Assembly (NCBI GenBank): GCA_028673005.1
Contig: CM054113.1
Span: 207,815,504-207,879,503, forward strand
Direction: 5' to 3'
DNA length: 64,000 bases
DNA from: Tanypteryx hageni
Lineage: Eukaryota; Arthropoda; Insecta; Odonata; Petaluridae
Below are positions 12,830 through 24,783 of the stretch, in pieces. How positions within the stretch are numbered: position 1 is the first letter of the stretch; each line of letters opens with the position of its first letter. The position numbers and the translations under genes are program-made. Under the pieces are notes generated by a model. It made no database searches. It was not told the origin of the DNA and worked only from the letters and a program-made list of their open reading frames with translations.

Positions 12830-13545
12830 TTTATTTCCCAGAATTTCTCTCTCTTCTTTCCTCTTCCCTCTCTTTCTCTCTCTCCCTTCTCCTCTCCTTT
12901 AGGTTTGGTTTTCGCAGTCCCCGTTCGACCACTCGGGCGATTTTTTTTCCGTTTCCCTAAGTGAGTGATTGATGACCTGGAGATACGAACAATGGCCCAC
13001 GGATCGTCTCTTGGGTGCGTGAGCTCGGAGACGACGATCTGGAGATCTCGGATGCCATGGAGGCAGAAGAAGGCAAGGAGTCTGGGATTAAAGGACGAGA
13101 GAGAGAGAGGGGGGGGAGGGAGGAGGAAGGGGTGAGTAGGGAGGTGCGGGAAGAAGGAGAGGAAAGGAGGAGGGGGCGTCGAGGTTGGGCAAAGGAGCCT
13201 GGTCAGGGACCTGAATGTCGAAGGGTGAGATGAAGGGAGGGCAGGTGGAGAGGGAGGGAGAGTATGCGGCCAGGCCATCGATCATCGGAGGGTTGCCTTG
13301 ACAACCGTGGATGATAACGTGGCAGAAGAGGAATGGGCGCTAATAGTTGGGCGACATGTGGGAGTACAAGGGGGAGGAGGGAGGGGAGTGAGGGGATGGG
13401 AGAGGAATGAGGGGGAAGGGAGAGGAATGAGGGGGATGGAGAGGAATGAGGGGGTAGGAGGGAAGGTGATAGGGACGGCAGGGTGGAAGAGGCTGGGTGT
13501 GGGAGGGGGTGGGAGTTCGGAGGAGAATGCGCGGAGTGGGAGGAT
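12830..13545. repeat. CT-to-GA switching island with G-rich repeats
   Basis: A CT tract (12,830-12,905) is followed by GA- and G-rich sequence from about 13,040 on. Within it, 13,391-13,458 holds about 3.3 copies of a 19-20 bp unit (gagaggaatgaggggg core). Further G runs near 13,497-13,515 (ggagggggtggg) could in principle form a G-quadruplex. Open frames on both strands are repeat-driven. Confidence 0.75.
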
Positions 13546-13549
13546 AAGG

Positions 13550-14145
13550 GGGCACGGAGCCGATGGACGATGAGAAAGGGGGTGGCCTTCTCGTTTGAGT
13601 GGCAAACCTTTCAAGGATGGCGCTGCGTGTCAATGGGCTTAACACGGCGTGACCGAAAAAGGACTAATGATTGTAAAGCGTGTTATGTTCTGTTCAAGGG
13701 GAGTGGTTGGGAGGGAAGAAATGTATAAGTTTTACTAATCAGTGGAATGTTATGAAAAAAGAACGTGTTCGAACAAAAGAATCCCTTGCCTCCCCCATTG
13801 TTTTTGGTTTTATTCTTTCGGTTTTATTTTCCCTTCGCGGACGAAGAGTAGGTTGTCCTAAATGCTTGCATGAGCTGAAAGAGGATGTCAGGCGAAAATA
13901 ATCAACCCACGTCAAAACAAAGCAACCGGTGCATTAATTTAACTCACTATGTCTGTTAAATTAGTGACTCTCGTGACGCGAAGGTTGCCTTCCCGAAGAG
14001 GGTGACTGATTATTTCTCTTTTATTTATAAATTCGAAGTATGCGTTACGGTCACGGGGATGTTCAAAATTGAGACTGCGCACGAGTTTTTCGGATTCTTA
14101 AATGAAAGGAAGGCCACTTGTACACCGATGAAGAGACGGTCATGT
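13550..14145. other. No identifiable feature
   Basis: Mixed-composition DNA between the G-rich island and a SINE; nothing supportable seen. Confidence 0.4.
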
Positions 14146-14146
14146 G

Positions 14147-14305
14147 GATTTATTCATTTATTTTAAATAGCTCAAAAACGACCGTTACCGGCCTGTTACA
14201 GAAGGCGTAATAACGATAACCAAGACAATCACATACCACCACGACCTCAACAGGATTCGAACCTGCGACCCTAGCATCGGGAAACAAACAGCTAACCAAG
14301 GCCGG
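14147..14305 (-). mobile_element. tRNA-derived SINE copy, head partly deleted
   Basis: The minus strand reads a tRNA-like B box (reverse complement of ggattcgaacc at 14,253-14,263), then the family body and a short AAATAA-type tail at the left end. Compared with the copy at 54 kb, sequence between the A box and the anticodon-like region is missing or scrambled (around 14,280-14,300). RNA polymerase III internal promoter boxes are the known basis for naming tRNA-derived SINEs; assignment to this family rests on matches within the window. Confidence 0.75.
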
Positions 14306-14309
14306 CCGG

Positions 14310-16060
14310 ATTAATTGTAAGAAAAATACGAGCCGAACTAACTGTGAGAACTTAGCATTTCTTCGGGTCAACCAATCACGATGTGTAAGCATAATTAAGC
14401 GAGCTCCGACTAAAATCTCTGAAAACCTTTTTTTTGGTGCTCATAATGAATATCAATCTTCATCAGCGTCAAGGATATAGGCATTTTCCGGCTACGGAAA
14501 ATTCTTCCGGAGTGACAACTTCGTGCAATCGGGACTAAAAATCAAATCTCCCCATCATTTAATTTATATTGTATAACTAGCCCTGTTTCGGACGCTAACA
14601 ATGCGTGACACGTGAAGGATGCGCTGATGCCCGCTGTTAATCAATTACAGTCCATATGAATCTCCAGTGGAATTCCTAAATTGGCAGCAAAAAATGATAT
14701 ATTAGGAGAAGCGTAAAACCTCAACCATCCTTTGCTTATATAAATCAATAATTCATTTTTATTAATCGAAACCCCGTTTATGAAAATAGAAAATTAAGCA
14801 CGCATACTTAAAATTGTATTATAATACTTTTATGCCGATGGATATATAATAGTATTTCGTCAATATGCTTATGAAATGGAATCTTAGTAATTAACCTCTT
14901 ATTGATAACTCGTTGATCTTCTTTTAATACTTCATATATTTCGGTATTTATTCGCTGACGAATATCAGCATAAATTTAAAAAATGAAAGATTTGCAAAGG
15001 AATTACCGAGTTTCCGTTTTATACGTACAAAGGTCCTAAAGAGCTTTAGATTTATCGACTTTTTCATGTGAAATACCTAATCGCCCCTAATGGTCAGAAT
15101 AGAGCTTTATAGGACTTCGTTTCATAAAACTATATGTTTTATAACTTATTTTAGTTCATAAACTGCAACCTCACTAATAAGGACTCTTATAATGTGGTGT
15201 TTGTAATTATATATAAGATATCTCTTGCCAAAAAAATTAAATTTGGTCTTAACTTACATAATTTCCATTGCACTAAAGAGAAACATTCTAATTTATTCGA
15301 TAGCAGAAATCGATCTTCTACTGTAATCGTTCTGTTGAGGCTTGTTTTATCACAAGAGACATTAATCCAAATATTTCCTTCATTGATTTCAATCTAAGCT
15401 GTTATTTTACAAGATTTTCCTAAGATTTTGCTTATTTTTTTAAATAAATAAATAAAGAGAAAATCCTATACGATTACACTCAATTCGCTGCTCGAAACTT
15501 CTTCATACTATTTGCATCAACTGGAGAGGGTTTGGAATTTGTTGCTAAGTTAAGATGAGATTGACGCAACAGAAATTCTAGTGAAATCCTTGCTAAAGTT
15601 AAATAATAGCTTTCACCTAGGTTTGAGAACCAAATCTGGCCAAGTGGAAAAAAGCACTCAGTGACTCGCCTGTAGAATTTCATACAAAAAGGAATGAGAG
15701 TAAGTTCACGAAAATAGTGGAAGACAGAAAGGTTGTAATTCATCAAACACTCACCATTCACGGTATCTTCATTTACGTCTTCGCCTATTCGCATTTTCGT
15801 CTGTTTACAATTTCTTCTATTTGCGGATTGCGGCCTTTCTAAACATGCCTTCAGTTAAACACCCAGGGATCCACCGGTCGCCTGCAGAGTTGTATCCTCT
15901 CTTTAAATTATGACGAAATGAAATGGAGTGTTTGATTTGGTTTATTACATAATTTATGGAACCGACTTCCAATTTTATATAAGCACTTAAAAAAATCGAG
16001 GCGATTGTTTATTCCCTTCTAAAAATGCAATGACTCAAAAATTGTTTCTTCCAGCAAAAA
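14310..16060. other. AT-rich stretch, no supported gene
   Basis: A 104-codon minus frame (15,794 to 15,480) has no recognisable motif. A cluster of common restriction sites at 15,867-15,887 is discussed among the rejected items. Otherwise nothing is seen. Confidence 0.4.
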
Positions 16061-16069
16061 AATACCTAG

Positions 16070-16800
16070 CCTCCAAAGAACTGCCAAAATGGTTGTCACC
16101 CACAGTGTGCATTTTGCCTATCCAGACTTGGTGCTTTTTCACCCTCCCAACACCACTTCTCTCTTGCAGACCCTAGACCAGGATGTGATTGTTGCGTCTT
16201 AAATCGTCAGAAGCTATTTCGGCGAAGACATCAATCCCTGTTGGAGGGAGTTTTGGAAGGAGGCTATAAACGATAATGCTCCTTCCATGATTTTCGGGTT
16301 TTTACCGCGTGTTGATTCTTTCATTGAAAGAATCAACACGCGGTAGCAACCCGAAAAACATGGAAGGAGCTCGAAAACACCGCGGAAACCTTCGCAATAA
16401 TAAACGATAATGACGATTTCCCATATGTGGACGAAGAATTTAATTTGTTTGTAAAAATGGATCACAGGATTGAAGGAGAGGTGTTCGAGGGTACGGAGGA
16501 AAGATATGAAGAACTAATTGAGCCTCAGGCCGAGAAACTGATTTAAGAAGTTCTGGAAGAGCTTGTCAAAGAAAGTGAAGAAGAAATTGAAGAACTAAGA
16601 AAGTCGAAAAGCCGAATTAAAATTTGAAACCACTGGAAAGCTATTCACAACAAAATGACTATGGCCCCTCTATAAAACGTAAATGAAGAGGGAATTTGAA
16701 GTAATAATAAAGCCATACAGAGAAATTTATAAGGGCATGCAGAAAAGGGGAAAAAGCTTCTCATAATAATTTTCCTGCACAAGCAAGATCTTTCACTGTC
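16070..16800 (+). pseudogene. Tigger/pogo-like DDE transposase fossil
   Basis: The plus strand encodes broken pieces of a pogo/Tigger-type transposase. Around 16,129-16,180 it reads LFHPPNTTSLLQTLDQDV, matching the hallmark of the family (PPNTTSLxQPLDQG) that carries the third catalytic aspartate. It continues to FWKEAIND (about 16,240-16,270). After an inverted duplication, a different frame reads KTWKELENT and an acidic stretch through EERYEELIEPQAEKLI to a stop at 16,544. The end (about 16,700-16,750) reads KPYREIYKGMQKRGK, like the basic C-terminal tail of Tigger proteins. An in-frame stop follows DVIVAS, and more stops and frame changes occur. The N-terminal CENP-B-like DNA-binding half and the first two catalytic residues are not recognisable. 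This is a decayed, inactive copy; element ends were not found. Confidence 0.7.
16278..16370. repeat. 93-bp inverted duplication inside the Tigger fossil
   Basis: Left arm 16,278-16,322 and right arm 16,326-16,370 are near-perfect reverse complements around a 3-nt centre (att). The inner 20 bp (taccgcgtgttgattctttc) pair exactly and the outer parts (gctccttccatg with catggaaggagc) also pair, with small mismatches between. It breaks the transposase reading frame. Confidence 0.9.
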
Positions 16801-16809
16801 GCCTGTCAT

Positions 16810-17050
16810 CTCTGCCTCCACTTTTGTGAACTGAACTGACGGACCTTCCGAGGGATAATATGGGTCCCCACTTCAAAACCAACTTCATCAATTTCATCAC
16901 AGTTTATTTATTAAAATTTATTATTAAAATGTTTTGACGCGTGAGAGGCCTTGCGCGCACCTTTGGACCGGGCCATTTTCTTAGCTGACTCTGAACTTGA
17001 TGCATTTCTTTTAGGGCATACTAGTTTTGGAGCAAATTTGCTAACATAGG
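16810..17050. other. Spacer between Tigger fossil and next element
   Basis: No feature identified. Confidence 0.4.
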
Positions 17051-17053
17051 TTT

Positions 17054-18029
17054 TTAGGCGTTCTTTACAAAAAGTAAAAAGAAGTCCAAACCAGGGCTAA
17101 TGCAGGCTGGTTTCCCAAAGTTGACGCCCCGAATTGATTCTTAATGGGAAATACGTATGAAACGGTATCGAAAGATTGGGCGATTCTCGATTTTTTTCCC
17201 CCGAAACTATAAGTCGTAACTATATGGTCTCGGGGACTATCTTGTAGTAAAAGTTGTTCTCTATCCATATAATTTTTTAAATCTATATCTCACAGATCAT
17301 ATAAGAGCATGGGAGAGAAATATATGGATTTTTAATTGTTGTTTGCTGAAAGAACTGTCTTCGCGATCGATGTAAACAAAATATGCGATGTTTTGATCGA
17401 GATTTCTCGAATATTTATTTCCGAAGCCATCACTCGAAATTATGTGGCCTCGTAGACTATCTTGTAGTAAATGTTGTCCTCTATCCGAATAAATTTTTTA
17501 AACTACACCTCACAGATCATATGATCATATGTATAAGAGAATGGGAGAGAAATATATGGATTTTTAATTGTTGTTTGCTGAGAGAACCGTCTTAGCCGTC
17601 GATGTAAATAAAATATGCGACGTTTTTCGCGGGATTTTCTAGAATTTCTATCTCCGAAACTATAACTCGTAAGCATGTGGTCACGCAAACTTTCTTGTAG
17701 TAAATGTTGTTTTTTATCAGAATAAATTTTTAATATATATCTTACAGATCATATAAGAGCTAGAGAGAGTATTTCATTGTTGCTTGACGGATGCCATTTA
17801 ACGAGGTAAGAGTATAGGTTTATTAAAGTAATTATGTAAAGTGGAAGTTATAATTGATGGATTCAGTTCAAAATCACATCGGGCGATAGATTTTAATAAA
17901 GATCACTCATACTTAATTTAATTAAAATCCATCAAGCGGTTTAGCAGATGAAAGTTACGACGGGCGGACGAACCAGACGTGCCCATAAGGCTTTCCGCTA
18001 TTACTGCGTCGCTGGTAAAGAACGCCTAA
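17054..18029. mobile_element. Helitron/Helentron-like non-autonomous element, copy 1
   Basis: The two ends are a perfect 15-bp inverted repeat: ttaggcgttctttac at 17,054-17,068 and its complement at 18,015-18,029. The right subterminal block (17,940-18,029) matches that of copy 2 at 50,460-50,560: a cggacg-type motif, gtgcccataag, then ctggtaaag-acgcctaa. The interior is a tandem array (17,201-17,765). The interior resembles copy 4 on the plus strand, whereas the right end has the orientation of a minus-strand element, so this copy looks composite or rearranged. No transposase or helicase is encoded. Inverted subterminal repeats around central tandem repeats are known in Helentron-derived elements such as DINE-1 of Drosophila; assignment to that class is inference. 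Confidence 0.65.
17201..17765. repeat. Tandem repeat of about 225 bp, 2.5 units
   Basis: Units begin at 17,201, 17,421 and 17,653 with a ccgaa-type start, then a shared run 'ctttcttgtagtaaatgttgt', 'cagatcatat' and 'gatttttaattgttgtttgctga'. Unit spacings are 220 and 232 bp; the third unit is partial. Unit 2 has a small duplication of 'atcatatg' near 17,517. Confidence 0.9.
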
Positions 18030-18204
18030 TAACCCATTTGTTCACTCGTCTATGCTCAAGCCGAGTTCGGTAATAATCGTCTCCATCGCAGCAATCCGAT
18101 AAAATGCGATTTAAAATGCAAAACCGCTGTTTTAGTAGAAATTTAAAAAATGCGATCAATTATAAATAATCGGTGATAAGAATTTAAATCTACATTCTTT
18201 TCCC

Positions 18205-18498
18205 CTTAGTGTACAAATCCGATATCACAATTTTAAGATATTTTAAAGTATTAAAGAAAACATCACTGCATGATGGATTTCCTATGTAAATCAAATAGGA
18301 AAAAAAACGTCCCTGGGATCGAACCCGGGACTTCAATCTCTGAGAAATAACATATAACCCGGAGGTGGGCCCTGGCAGCAAGAGCCTCATACAAAGCTTC
18401 ATGAAAATCGGTCCATTGGTGCAAAAGTTGTTAGTAGGGGACACACACACAGACTGGACCATTTCATAAGACTGTTTCCTTTGGAAACCAGCTTTAAA
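18205..18498 (-). mobile_element. Possible SINE or other element fragment with B-box-like motif
   Basis: The minus strand reads gtcccgggttcgatcccaggga (complement of 18,310-18,331), in which ggttcgatccc fits the polymerase III B box and the flanks can pair like a T-arm. No convincing A box is visible. The right part (18,398-18,450) contains 'cttcatgaaaatcggtcc' and 'ggacacacacacagact', phrases common in insect transposon flanks. It abuts the 5' side of the neighbouring Helitron/Helentron-like copy. The 127-codon minus frame across it is probably chance. Confidence 0.4.
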
Positions 18499-19335
18499 AA
18501 AGTACGCCTTATGGTCAAGTCGTGTCCGTCCGTCCACATGTTTCATCTGCAAAACTACTGGGCGGATGTACATGAAATTTGGTATTTAGGATATAATGGC
18601 AAAGAAAATAAATTGTATAAATGGTTTGCGTAGCTTAATCGACAGTGCCACTTAAATAAACTTTTCTTCATATCTCGTATAATATCACTCATAACAAAAA
18701 AGTCTTCAAACAAAATTTGTAGAACTAGTTAAATAGCATATGTTTTGTTCGGTATATTTTTATCGAAGTAGTAGCCGATTTCAATAAAATCAAACGAGAA
18801 TGTCGTAAATCATTTTGAACTTAAGAAAAAAATTCTCGTGTTTTAATTGTTGTCAACGAAAAGAATCTTCGTGACAACTGAAGTAAACAATATCTGCTGT
18901 AAATTGTTAATTCATTTAATTTTCTTTCGTTCACACGCAACATTTGGCAAATGAAAGGAAATGGATTATATATGACGAAGAAATAAACGTAAATACGTAT
19001 ATTTACTTTACGTAAACAGCGTTTGTAAGTGAAAAGTAATGGGTAATTTACGACGAAGGAATGGACGTGAAATAAAGACTATATTACTACTATTCGAGTG
19101 AGGTATGTTTTAAATGATTGTCGAGTGTTTTATTAATTACAACTGATTAGGAAATAAATCGGTGAATAAATAATTCGATATTTCCTTGGCATCACTACTG
19201 GCATGTGATTTATTAATTCTTAGACATTATACTAAACCATTAATCTTTTTTGACATGATTGAATAAATCGTAAAGAACGTCTCTCCCTTGCATGTATGCA
19301 CGCAAGGTGCGTGCATCTTTCCTTTCTTGTTTATT
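18499..19335 (+). mobile_element. Helitron/Helentron-like non-autonomous element, copy 4
   Basis: Read on the plus strand, the left part has the family 5' block in eroded form (acgccttatgg, then gtccgtccgtccacatg, near 18,500-18,545). The interior is the reverse-complement match of copy 2, for example the shared aatttacgacgaaggaatg at about 19,045. On the right is the subterminal repeat cgtaaagaacgtc (19,269-19,281), then a perfect hairpin (ATGCACGC-aaggt-GCGTGCAT, 19,296-19,316), then ctttcctttcttgtttatt to 19,335. The following bases are CTAGT, reminiscent of the CTRR end of canonical Helitrons, but copies 2 and 3 lack this. No open reading frame is present. The extreme 5' end is lost or replaced. 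Confidence 0.65.
19296..19316 (+). other. Perfect terminal hairpin of Helitron/Helentron-like copy 4
   Basis: An 8-bp stem with a 5-nt loop, 19 nt before the inferred element end. The equivalent hairpin of copy 3 has a different stem sequence but equally perfect pairing. Confidence 0.85.
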
Positions 19336-19339
19336 CTAG

Positions 19340-20420
19340 TATTGAACCCTTTATTCAAAATTTCTTTTACTATCGTATCTGCAGTAGCATCAAGAAAAAC
19401 AGCTTGTTCGAGGTAGCAGTTTCAACTATTACGATAAAGCCATCAAAATAATTTTCAATAATATTAGAGAAATTAGTCTTGTTGAAATTGCCGAGAATTT
19501 GAATGGAGAATAAAACATATTTATAGAATGTAAAACTAGGTATGCGATGCATTTCATCTATACTTCCACCGAAAATAAGAGATATGCCAAGGTTTTATAA
19601 ATTTGAGTTAAACTCATATTCTTAATGAAGAAAATAACAGAATGGAAACGTTGAATCAAAAAGATAATTAGCATTATCAACGTCGTGGTTGAAGCGATCA
19701 TGAAATGTTTGGGGTGTCATTTCACGCGAGTAATTTACGTCTTCATGAATGAAGCAGACAAGCTACGAAATGTCAAATCTGATTTACTCATTTCTTACCT
19801 TTGTGTCGCGAGGACAATATCGTCCATAAGTGTCATCTCATAGATCAGAAAAGAACACTGCATAAGGAATTTATCTCTTTTTCCTGCGAAATAATAGAAT
19901 GAGTGAGTTGGTAAGAGAGATATCTTTCATTCAAAATAGGACAATAGTGTAGTTTACATAAATTAACAAGTTATTTTGCATTCATGAATGGAGAAAAAAC
20001 GATTGCAAGCATTTTTTATTTGAAAAGAGAGAATAAACGAGTAAGGATGTGTACTGTAGAGGCAGGAAAGCAGGTACAAGAGGAAATGGCTACAAAAAAT
20101 GCTATCGGCATGTTAACGCAAAATCACATTTCGGTTCAGCCGATCATTTCCTTTTATAATCACCACCTCGTCATTCTATTCTTTTTGGTCCACCTATTCT
20201 AAATCATCCTCTCGCCATGAATAAACTGCCTCAGCATCCTACTATATTCTGGAGCTCACATCCTATCTCACCTTAAACTTACCTGTCTTGGTACCTCTTT
20301 CAATATCTTGAGCCCAACCGACTATCGCCTAATTTGTTGTTCGTAAAAATAAATATGTAAATGTTGTTCTCGCCTTCGCCATCGGCCCATCGCTTCAAAT
20401 ATTCATTTATAGCCGCGTAC
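19340..20420. other. AT-rich stretch, nothing identified
   Basis: No gene or clear repeat is supported. The longest plus frame (72 codons, 19,984-20,202) has no recognisable motif. Confidence 0.4.
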
Positions 20421-20429
20421 GATGCATAA

Positions 20430-21160
20430 AAAAATCCTTTCCAGTCCTCTTAAATATAGCTACCATATTTCACTCTTTCCACGTCCTCCTCTCTCTCTTT
20501 CTCATAACTCTCTCCCTCTCTTTCTATATTTCTCACCCACCCTCTCTCCCTCACCTCCCTCTCTCACACCTCTCTCTCTCCCACTCCCTCCCCCTTTTCT
20601 CAAATCCTCAAACTCTCTTGTTCCTCTCGAAAAACACACAAACTCCCCCCCCCCCCCTCGATTCTTCAACAATCTCCCTCACTCTGCGATCATCCACCAA
20701 AGCCTCGCAGCGACTTATGATCCCGACCCCTCCCTTTCACATCCCCCTCCTCCACCCCATCTCATCACGTACGCCCCCGCTCTCTCTTGCTAGAACTATC
20801 TTCCCTCCCCCTCCTTACCTCCTCCCATCTGCTATTGCTGAGCAAACACTGCGTTGGGGGGCGCACCGCCCTCTTCTGTCATCCTCCTTCGTTCTTTCCC
20901 CTCCCCTCTCCCACCTCGATCCCCTATCCTTTTTTCTTTCCCCCTATTCTCTCCCCCCTCTTATCCTCCGAATAACGTACCCGCTGGAGTGGAATGGAGG
21001 CGGAGGAGTCCATCGTGAGAGAGTGAGACACTCCCACTTAACGACCGCTCCCCAATTCCTCTCTTTCAACCCCCTTCTCCTCCCCTCTCTCTCTCTCCTC
21101 CACGGCTCCCATTCTCTCCCATCTCCTCTCTTACCCGACTCCGCTCCTAACCCCTTCACT
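20430..21160. repeat. CT- and C-rich island
   Basis: A long pyrimidine-rich block with CpG-containing patches and a run of 13 C at 20,645-20,657. Plus-strand frames of 123 and 192 codons are Pro/Ser/Leu-rich products of the composition and show no domain. Confidence 0.8.
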
Positions 21161-21334
21161 CCTGGGGCAGAGCGCACTCCGACGGGATACATATAATGAA
21201 GTGTAGCAAAGGTGCTCGACTCTTTCCAACGACCGATGCGCTATAGCCCGCACGAAATCACATCATCATCGCCGTCATTACTGGCGCCGTGGGTTCCACC
21301 TAGCGGAGGAGTCGGAACAAAAAAATAGGCGCGG

Positions 21335-21470
21335 AAATGGTTAGCGGGGAGGGAGAGAATGGGTTGAGGGAACGGGGAGTGAGAGAGGAGGAAAAAGAAG
21401 GCGGGAAAGAGAGAGCGGAGCGTGGGAGGGTGGGATCGGGAAGAGTGAGAAGGAGAGGGCAAGGAGGAAG
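21335..21470. repeat. GA-rich tract facing the CT island
   Basis: Purine-rich on the given strand, about 180 bp after the CT island ends. The pairing of opposite-sense tracts could fold into an imperfect long hairpin. Confidence 0.7.
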
Positions 21471-21589
21471 ATTCTTGAAATGTAATTCTCGTCCCTCTTA
21501 TTTTTTATCTCTTCTCCGCCCCGGTAATGCGGCGTGAATCTCACGCTGATGCACACACACCACGCCCCTTTCCACTCTTATAATTTGAC

Positions 21590-22900
21590 TTTCCTTCTGC
21601 AAACCCTTCTCCTTATTACTCAAGCCCCCGCGCGCTCCTTTTTTTACCCCCTCCTCCACGCCATTGCTCTCTAATCTCCTCCTCTACATTTCCACGGTTC
21701 TGCTCTTACTCTTTTCCGCCTCCTCTCTCTCCCCCTCCTCCCGCTCTCTCCTTCATCCCCCCTCCTCCATCCCTCCCCCTTTCCCTCCTCTCTCGCACTC
21801 CTTCTCCCTCCACCCTTCTCCGCCACTCCCTCTCTCTCCTCCCACTCTATTCATCCGCCCCATAACTCCAACTCCACCCTCTTCCCTTTTTCCTACCTCC
21901 GATTCGTTGCCAACACAATTGAGAAACTAGAAAATTCTTCTTTTAACGCCCGTTGGCATTCGCTTAATGCTCTCCTGCACGACGCAGCTTTTTCAACGCT
22001 CAATAATTTCAATTTTTTTCTTCACCTACGTTTTTGACCCTTTACCTTTCCCATCATTCCTTCCTTTCTCAAAGCCGGCTGTCCAAATATTTACCTTTCA
22101 TTTTTGAAGAGTTTGACGAATTTCATTTATCCGCGAATGATGGAGCGTAGCATATGACACTTAAAAAAAGTAATAGGCCAAATTATATGTCGACTATTGC
22201 TAAATTTATTTGTATGTGATCTTTTTCTTATGGGAATTATTCTTATTAAATAAAATTGTTAGTTTTTTTGGTAGCATATGTCAAAGTAAAGACAATATTT
22301 GCATCAAATTACTGAGATAATATTCGATTATACTGCCTCTTCGTGCAGGGAATTTCCCGCACATCAGTGCCACTCGGTATGTTCGCGTAGTTTGATTTTT
22401 AAAATAAAATGGCATTCTGTTAAATATATAAGCCTAATTTTCCATTCTCTTCGCTTTTCTCAAATGCACCCTTCTTAGATGTCTGTTCTCCGTTCCGTGA
22501 AAATTACTTCCTTTGTAGATAAACTTTTCCAATCTCTTTCAGATGATAGCGTGGTAATAATAAACTATAAACACAGTGTTTCTCATTTAGGAATGAAGCT
22601 CCATGTTAGGCCTACCTTACTCGTCACCCTCTGTCAGTTCTTCATTTCTTTCCACCCTCATCCAACACTTCATCCCGTCCCTGTCTCTTCCTTTTAAGAG
22701 TTCTCCCTTTCTCTTCTTTCATCTCGTCTCCCTCTCGTCCGAATCCCGTTTCTTGCTGCATATATTTTTCTTTAGATGCATTCCTCTTTTCTATCTCATT
22801 CACGTCTTCTGTATCCTTTTCTGATTTCTGCTTTTCTTCTATACCACCACCTATACTCCTCTTTCTCTTCATCCTCCCTACAGAAGTCTTTCGCCTTGGT
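21590..22900. repeat. CT-rich tracts with AT-rich interruption
   Basis: Pyrimidine-rich at 21,590-21,905 and 22,600-22,880, separated by ordinary AT-rich DNA (21,950-22,450). No gene is supported; the frames present are composition-driven. Confidence 0.6.
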
Positions 22901-22909
22901 CTAACGAAT

Positions 22910-24780
22910 CTTCAATTATCATAAATTATTCTTTTGGCAAACATTTTGGCCTTTGCGAAATGATTATCAATTGAGGCGTTGGATTGTAATTGGTGCCTTT
23001 CGGTTGGATAATATAAGAAGAATCGTATTTTTTCTTTGCCATCTGCAAGCGACACAATAGATTTTTTGCCCTTCTGCTTGCATTTACATATTTTTAAAAA
23101 TAATTCAACCTGCCTTTCTTGAAGATTCCAAATACAAACGCTTGAAGGGTTAAGTCATTCGTTTGCTGAAAATATATTTTCTTTTCTAAGCTTGCTTAAT
23201 AAGTAAAGAAAACAAACGCGCGATTGGATTTCTTTCTGTAACATATGTACATATATTCTCTTTTGGGACCTCTATCAATAGAATAAAGATTATAACAAAG
23301 CTATCTGTATTGCTTCCGATTATCTAGCCACCTTTAATTGTAGGAACATTTAAATGCTTCTTCAAATCAAGAATTCCAAAATTGTCAAAAATTAATTCTT
23401 ATTAATGTTTTTAACGCTTAAACAATTACGATCAGAAAACTTTTTGTTGTTAAAAATACGGGAGGGGTTTTAAATATCAATAACTTCTTTTACTATTCCA
23501 AATAAAACAAAATATTTAGTAACGAAATGGAGCTTAATGATTCATTTTTTCCCCTTTTCTTGAGTTTTACTTCATTTTAGTCAGGCACACAGTGCGACAT
23601 TTAATAGACGCGTTTTTATGGTTATCTTGAGACATGTGTAATAATTTAATAAAAAAGTTAAAATCTTACGAAAAATACATAAATACATGTCTGGTATTTT
23701 AGATTTTAAACACTATTTCTCCCTTTTTTCGTTTAATGGTCTACCTGAATAAGATATTAGGCTACCCTGAGGTTACATGTGTGGTTGAGTCACGAATAGA
23801 CCTCAAAATCATAATATAACCATAAAATCCTGAAGAAGTGGAAGGTAGGTTGTTCTATCTTAGATCATTTCATAGATAACTAACCTGGGAAGCGAAGGGT
23901 CTGGTCCTCGATTTTACATCATTCTGGAGTCAATATTCATTCACCGCTTTGCTTATTTTGAATCCGAAACGTGCATATAATCAAATACGATGTTATTCAG
24001 GAGATATTCTCACTACGGGATTATTCATGTTTAAGATATTCCCGTCATTCGGTAAGATTAAATCTATTCGTTTTAAAAATATGTTGTCATGGGCAATCTT
24101 TATTCTGAAATTTAATATAAATATAAACGTAGTGTTGACATCCGCTTAGCACATTTGAGATCGTAAATATAATATTAGAGCACGAACTTTAATAAATAAA
24201 TTATCCCTGCTTCATCCAATGGCTAATATTTAAACTGGTACTTATAGGATTGTTTGAGGTTTATGTGAATTATGGAGCTATAACTGGGATTCATAGTCAT
24301 TACTAAAACGACTAAAGTTACGGGCAAATTCACTTTTGTTTTAGCACAAGAATAGAGACTGCACATGCGTTCACCTGCTCTGGTAGTTATTCTTGAATCG
24401 CTTTATGGCAATAAATTTTCATTATATTTCACTGGAACTGCGTGTTCACGTAAAATATCAAAGATGGTATTATGTCAAGTATTTCGGTTAATAATAAATA
24501 TTAGAGTCTGTTTGCCATACCATAGATCCACCGAACAGTACAATCCAATTACTGAAAATCTTACCACGAGAAATCCATTATTATTTGTAAAGATAATAAT
24601 AAAAATATATTCTTATAGTGATAAATTTTCGATTTTGTAATAGCCTTCTTGTGTTTATATTCACACTCAAACTAGTGCAATCCGAACATTTATGCAAGAT
24701 AAAAAATTTAGATCCATAAAAAAATCCAATGATAGAATTTCAAGCCAACTTGTGGGAACAGTAAATTCAAGAAACATATC
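22910..24780. other. AT-rich stretch, nothing identified
   Basis: No coding or RNA feature could be supported. The 91-codon plus frame at 24,365-24,640 has no recognisable motif. Confidence 0.4.
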
Positions 24781-24783
24781 ATC

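Noticed and set aside
14253..14264. B-box-like motifs here and at 38,208 and 54,073 as possible tRNA genes
   Set aside because: Each is followed by the same non-tRNA body and an A+T tail, and the clover-leaf is imperfect, so they are SINE heads.
15867..15887. BamHI, AgeI and PstI sites packed together (gggatccaccggtcgcc resembles a cloning-vector polylinker)
   Set aside because: The match is short and flanked on both sides by ordinary AT-rich genomic sequence with no vector backbone. Read-depth and alignment of the flanks in another assembly would settle it.
18190..18573. 127-codon minus-strand frame
   Set aside because: It runs across the junction of two repeat fragments, so it cannot be one conserved gene; no motif is seen.
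19336..19340. CTAGT after the hairpin of copy 4 as a canonical Helitron 3' end
   Set aside because: Copies 2 and 3 do not have CTAG at this place, so the shared end stops just before it and the bases are probably flanking.
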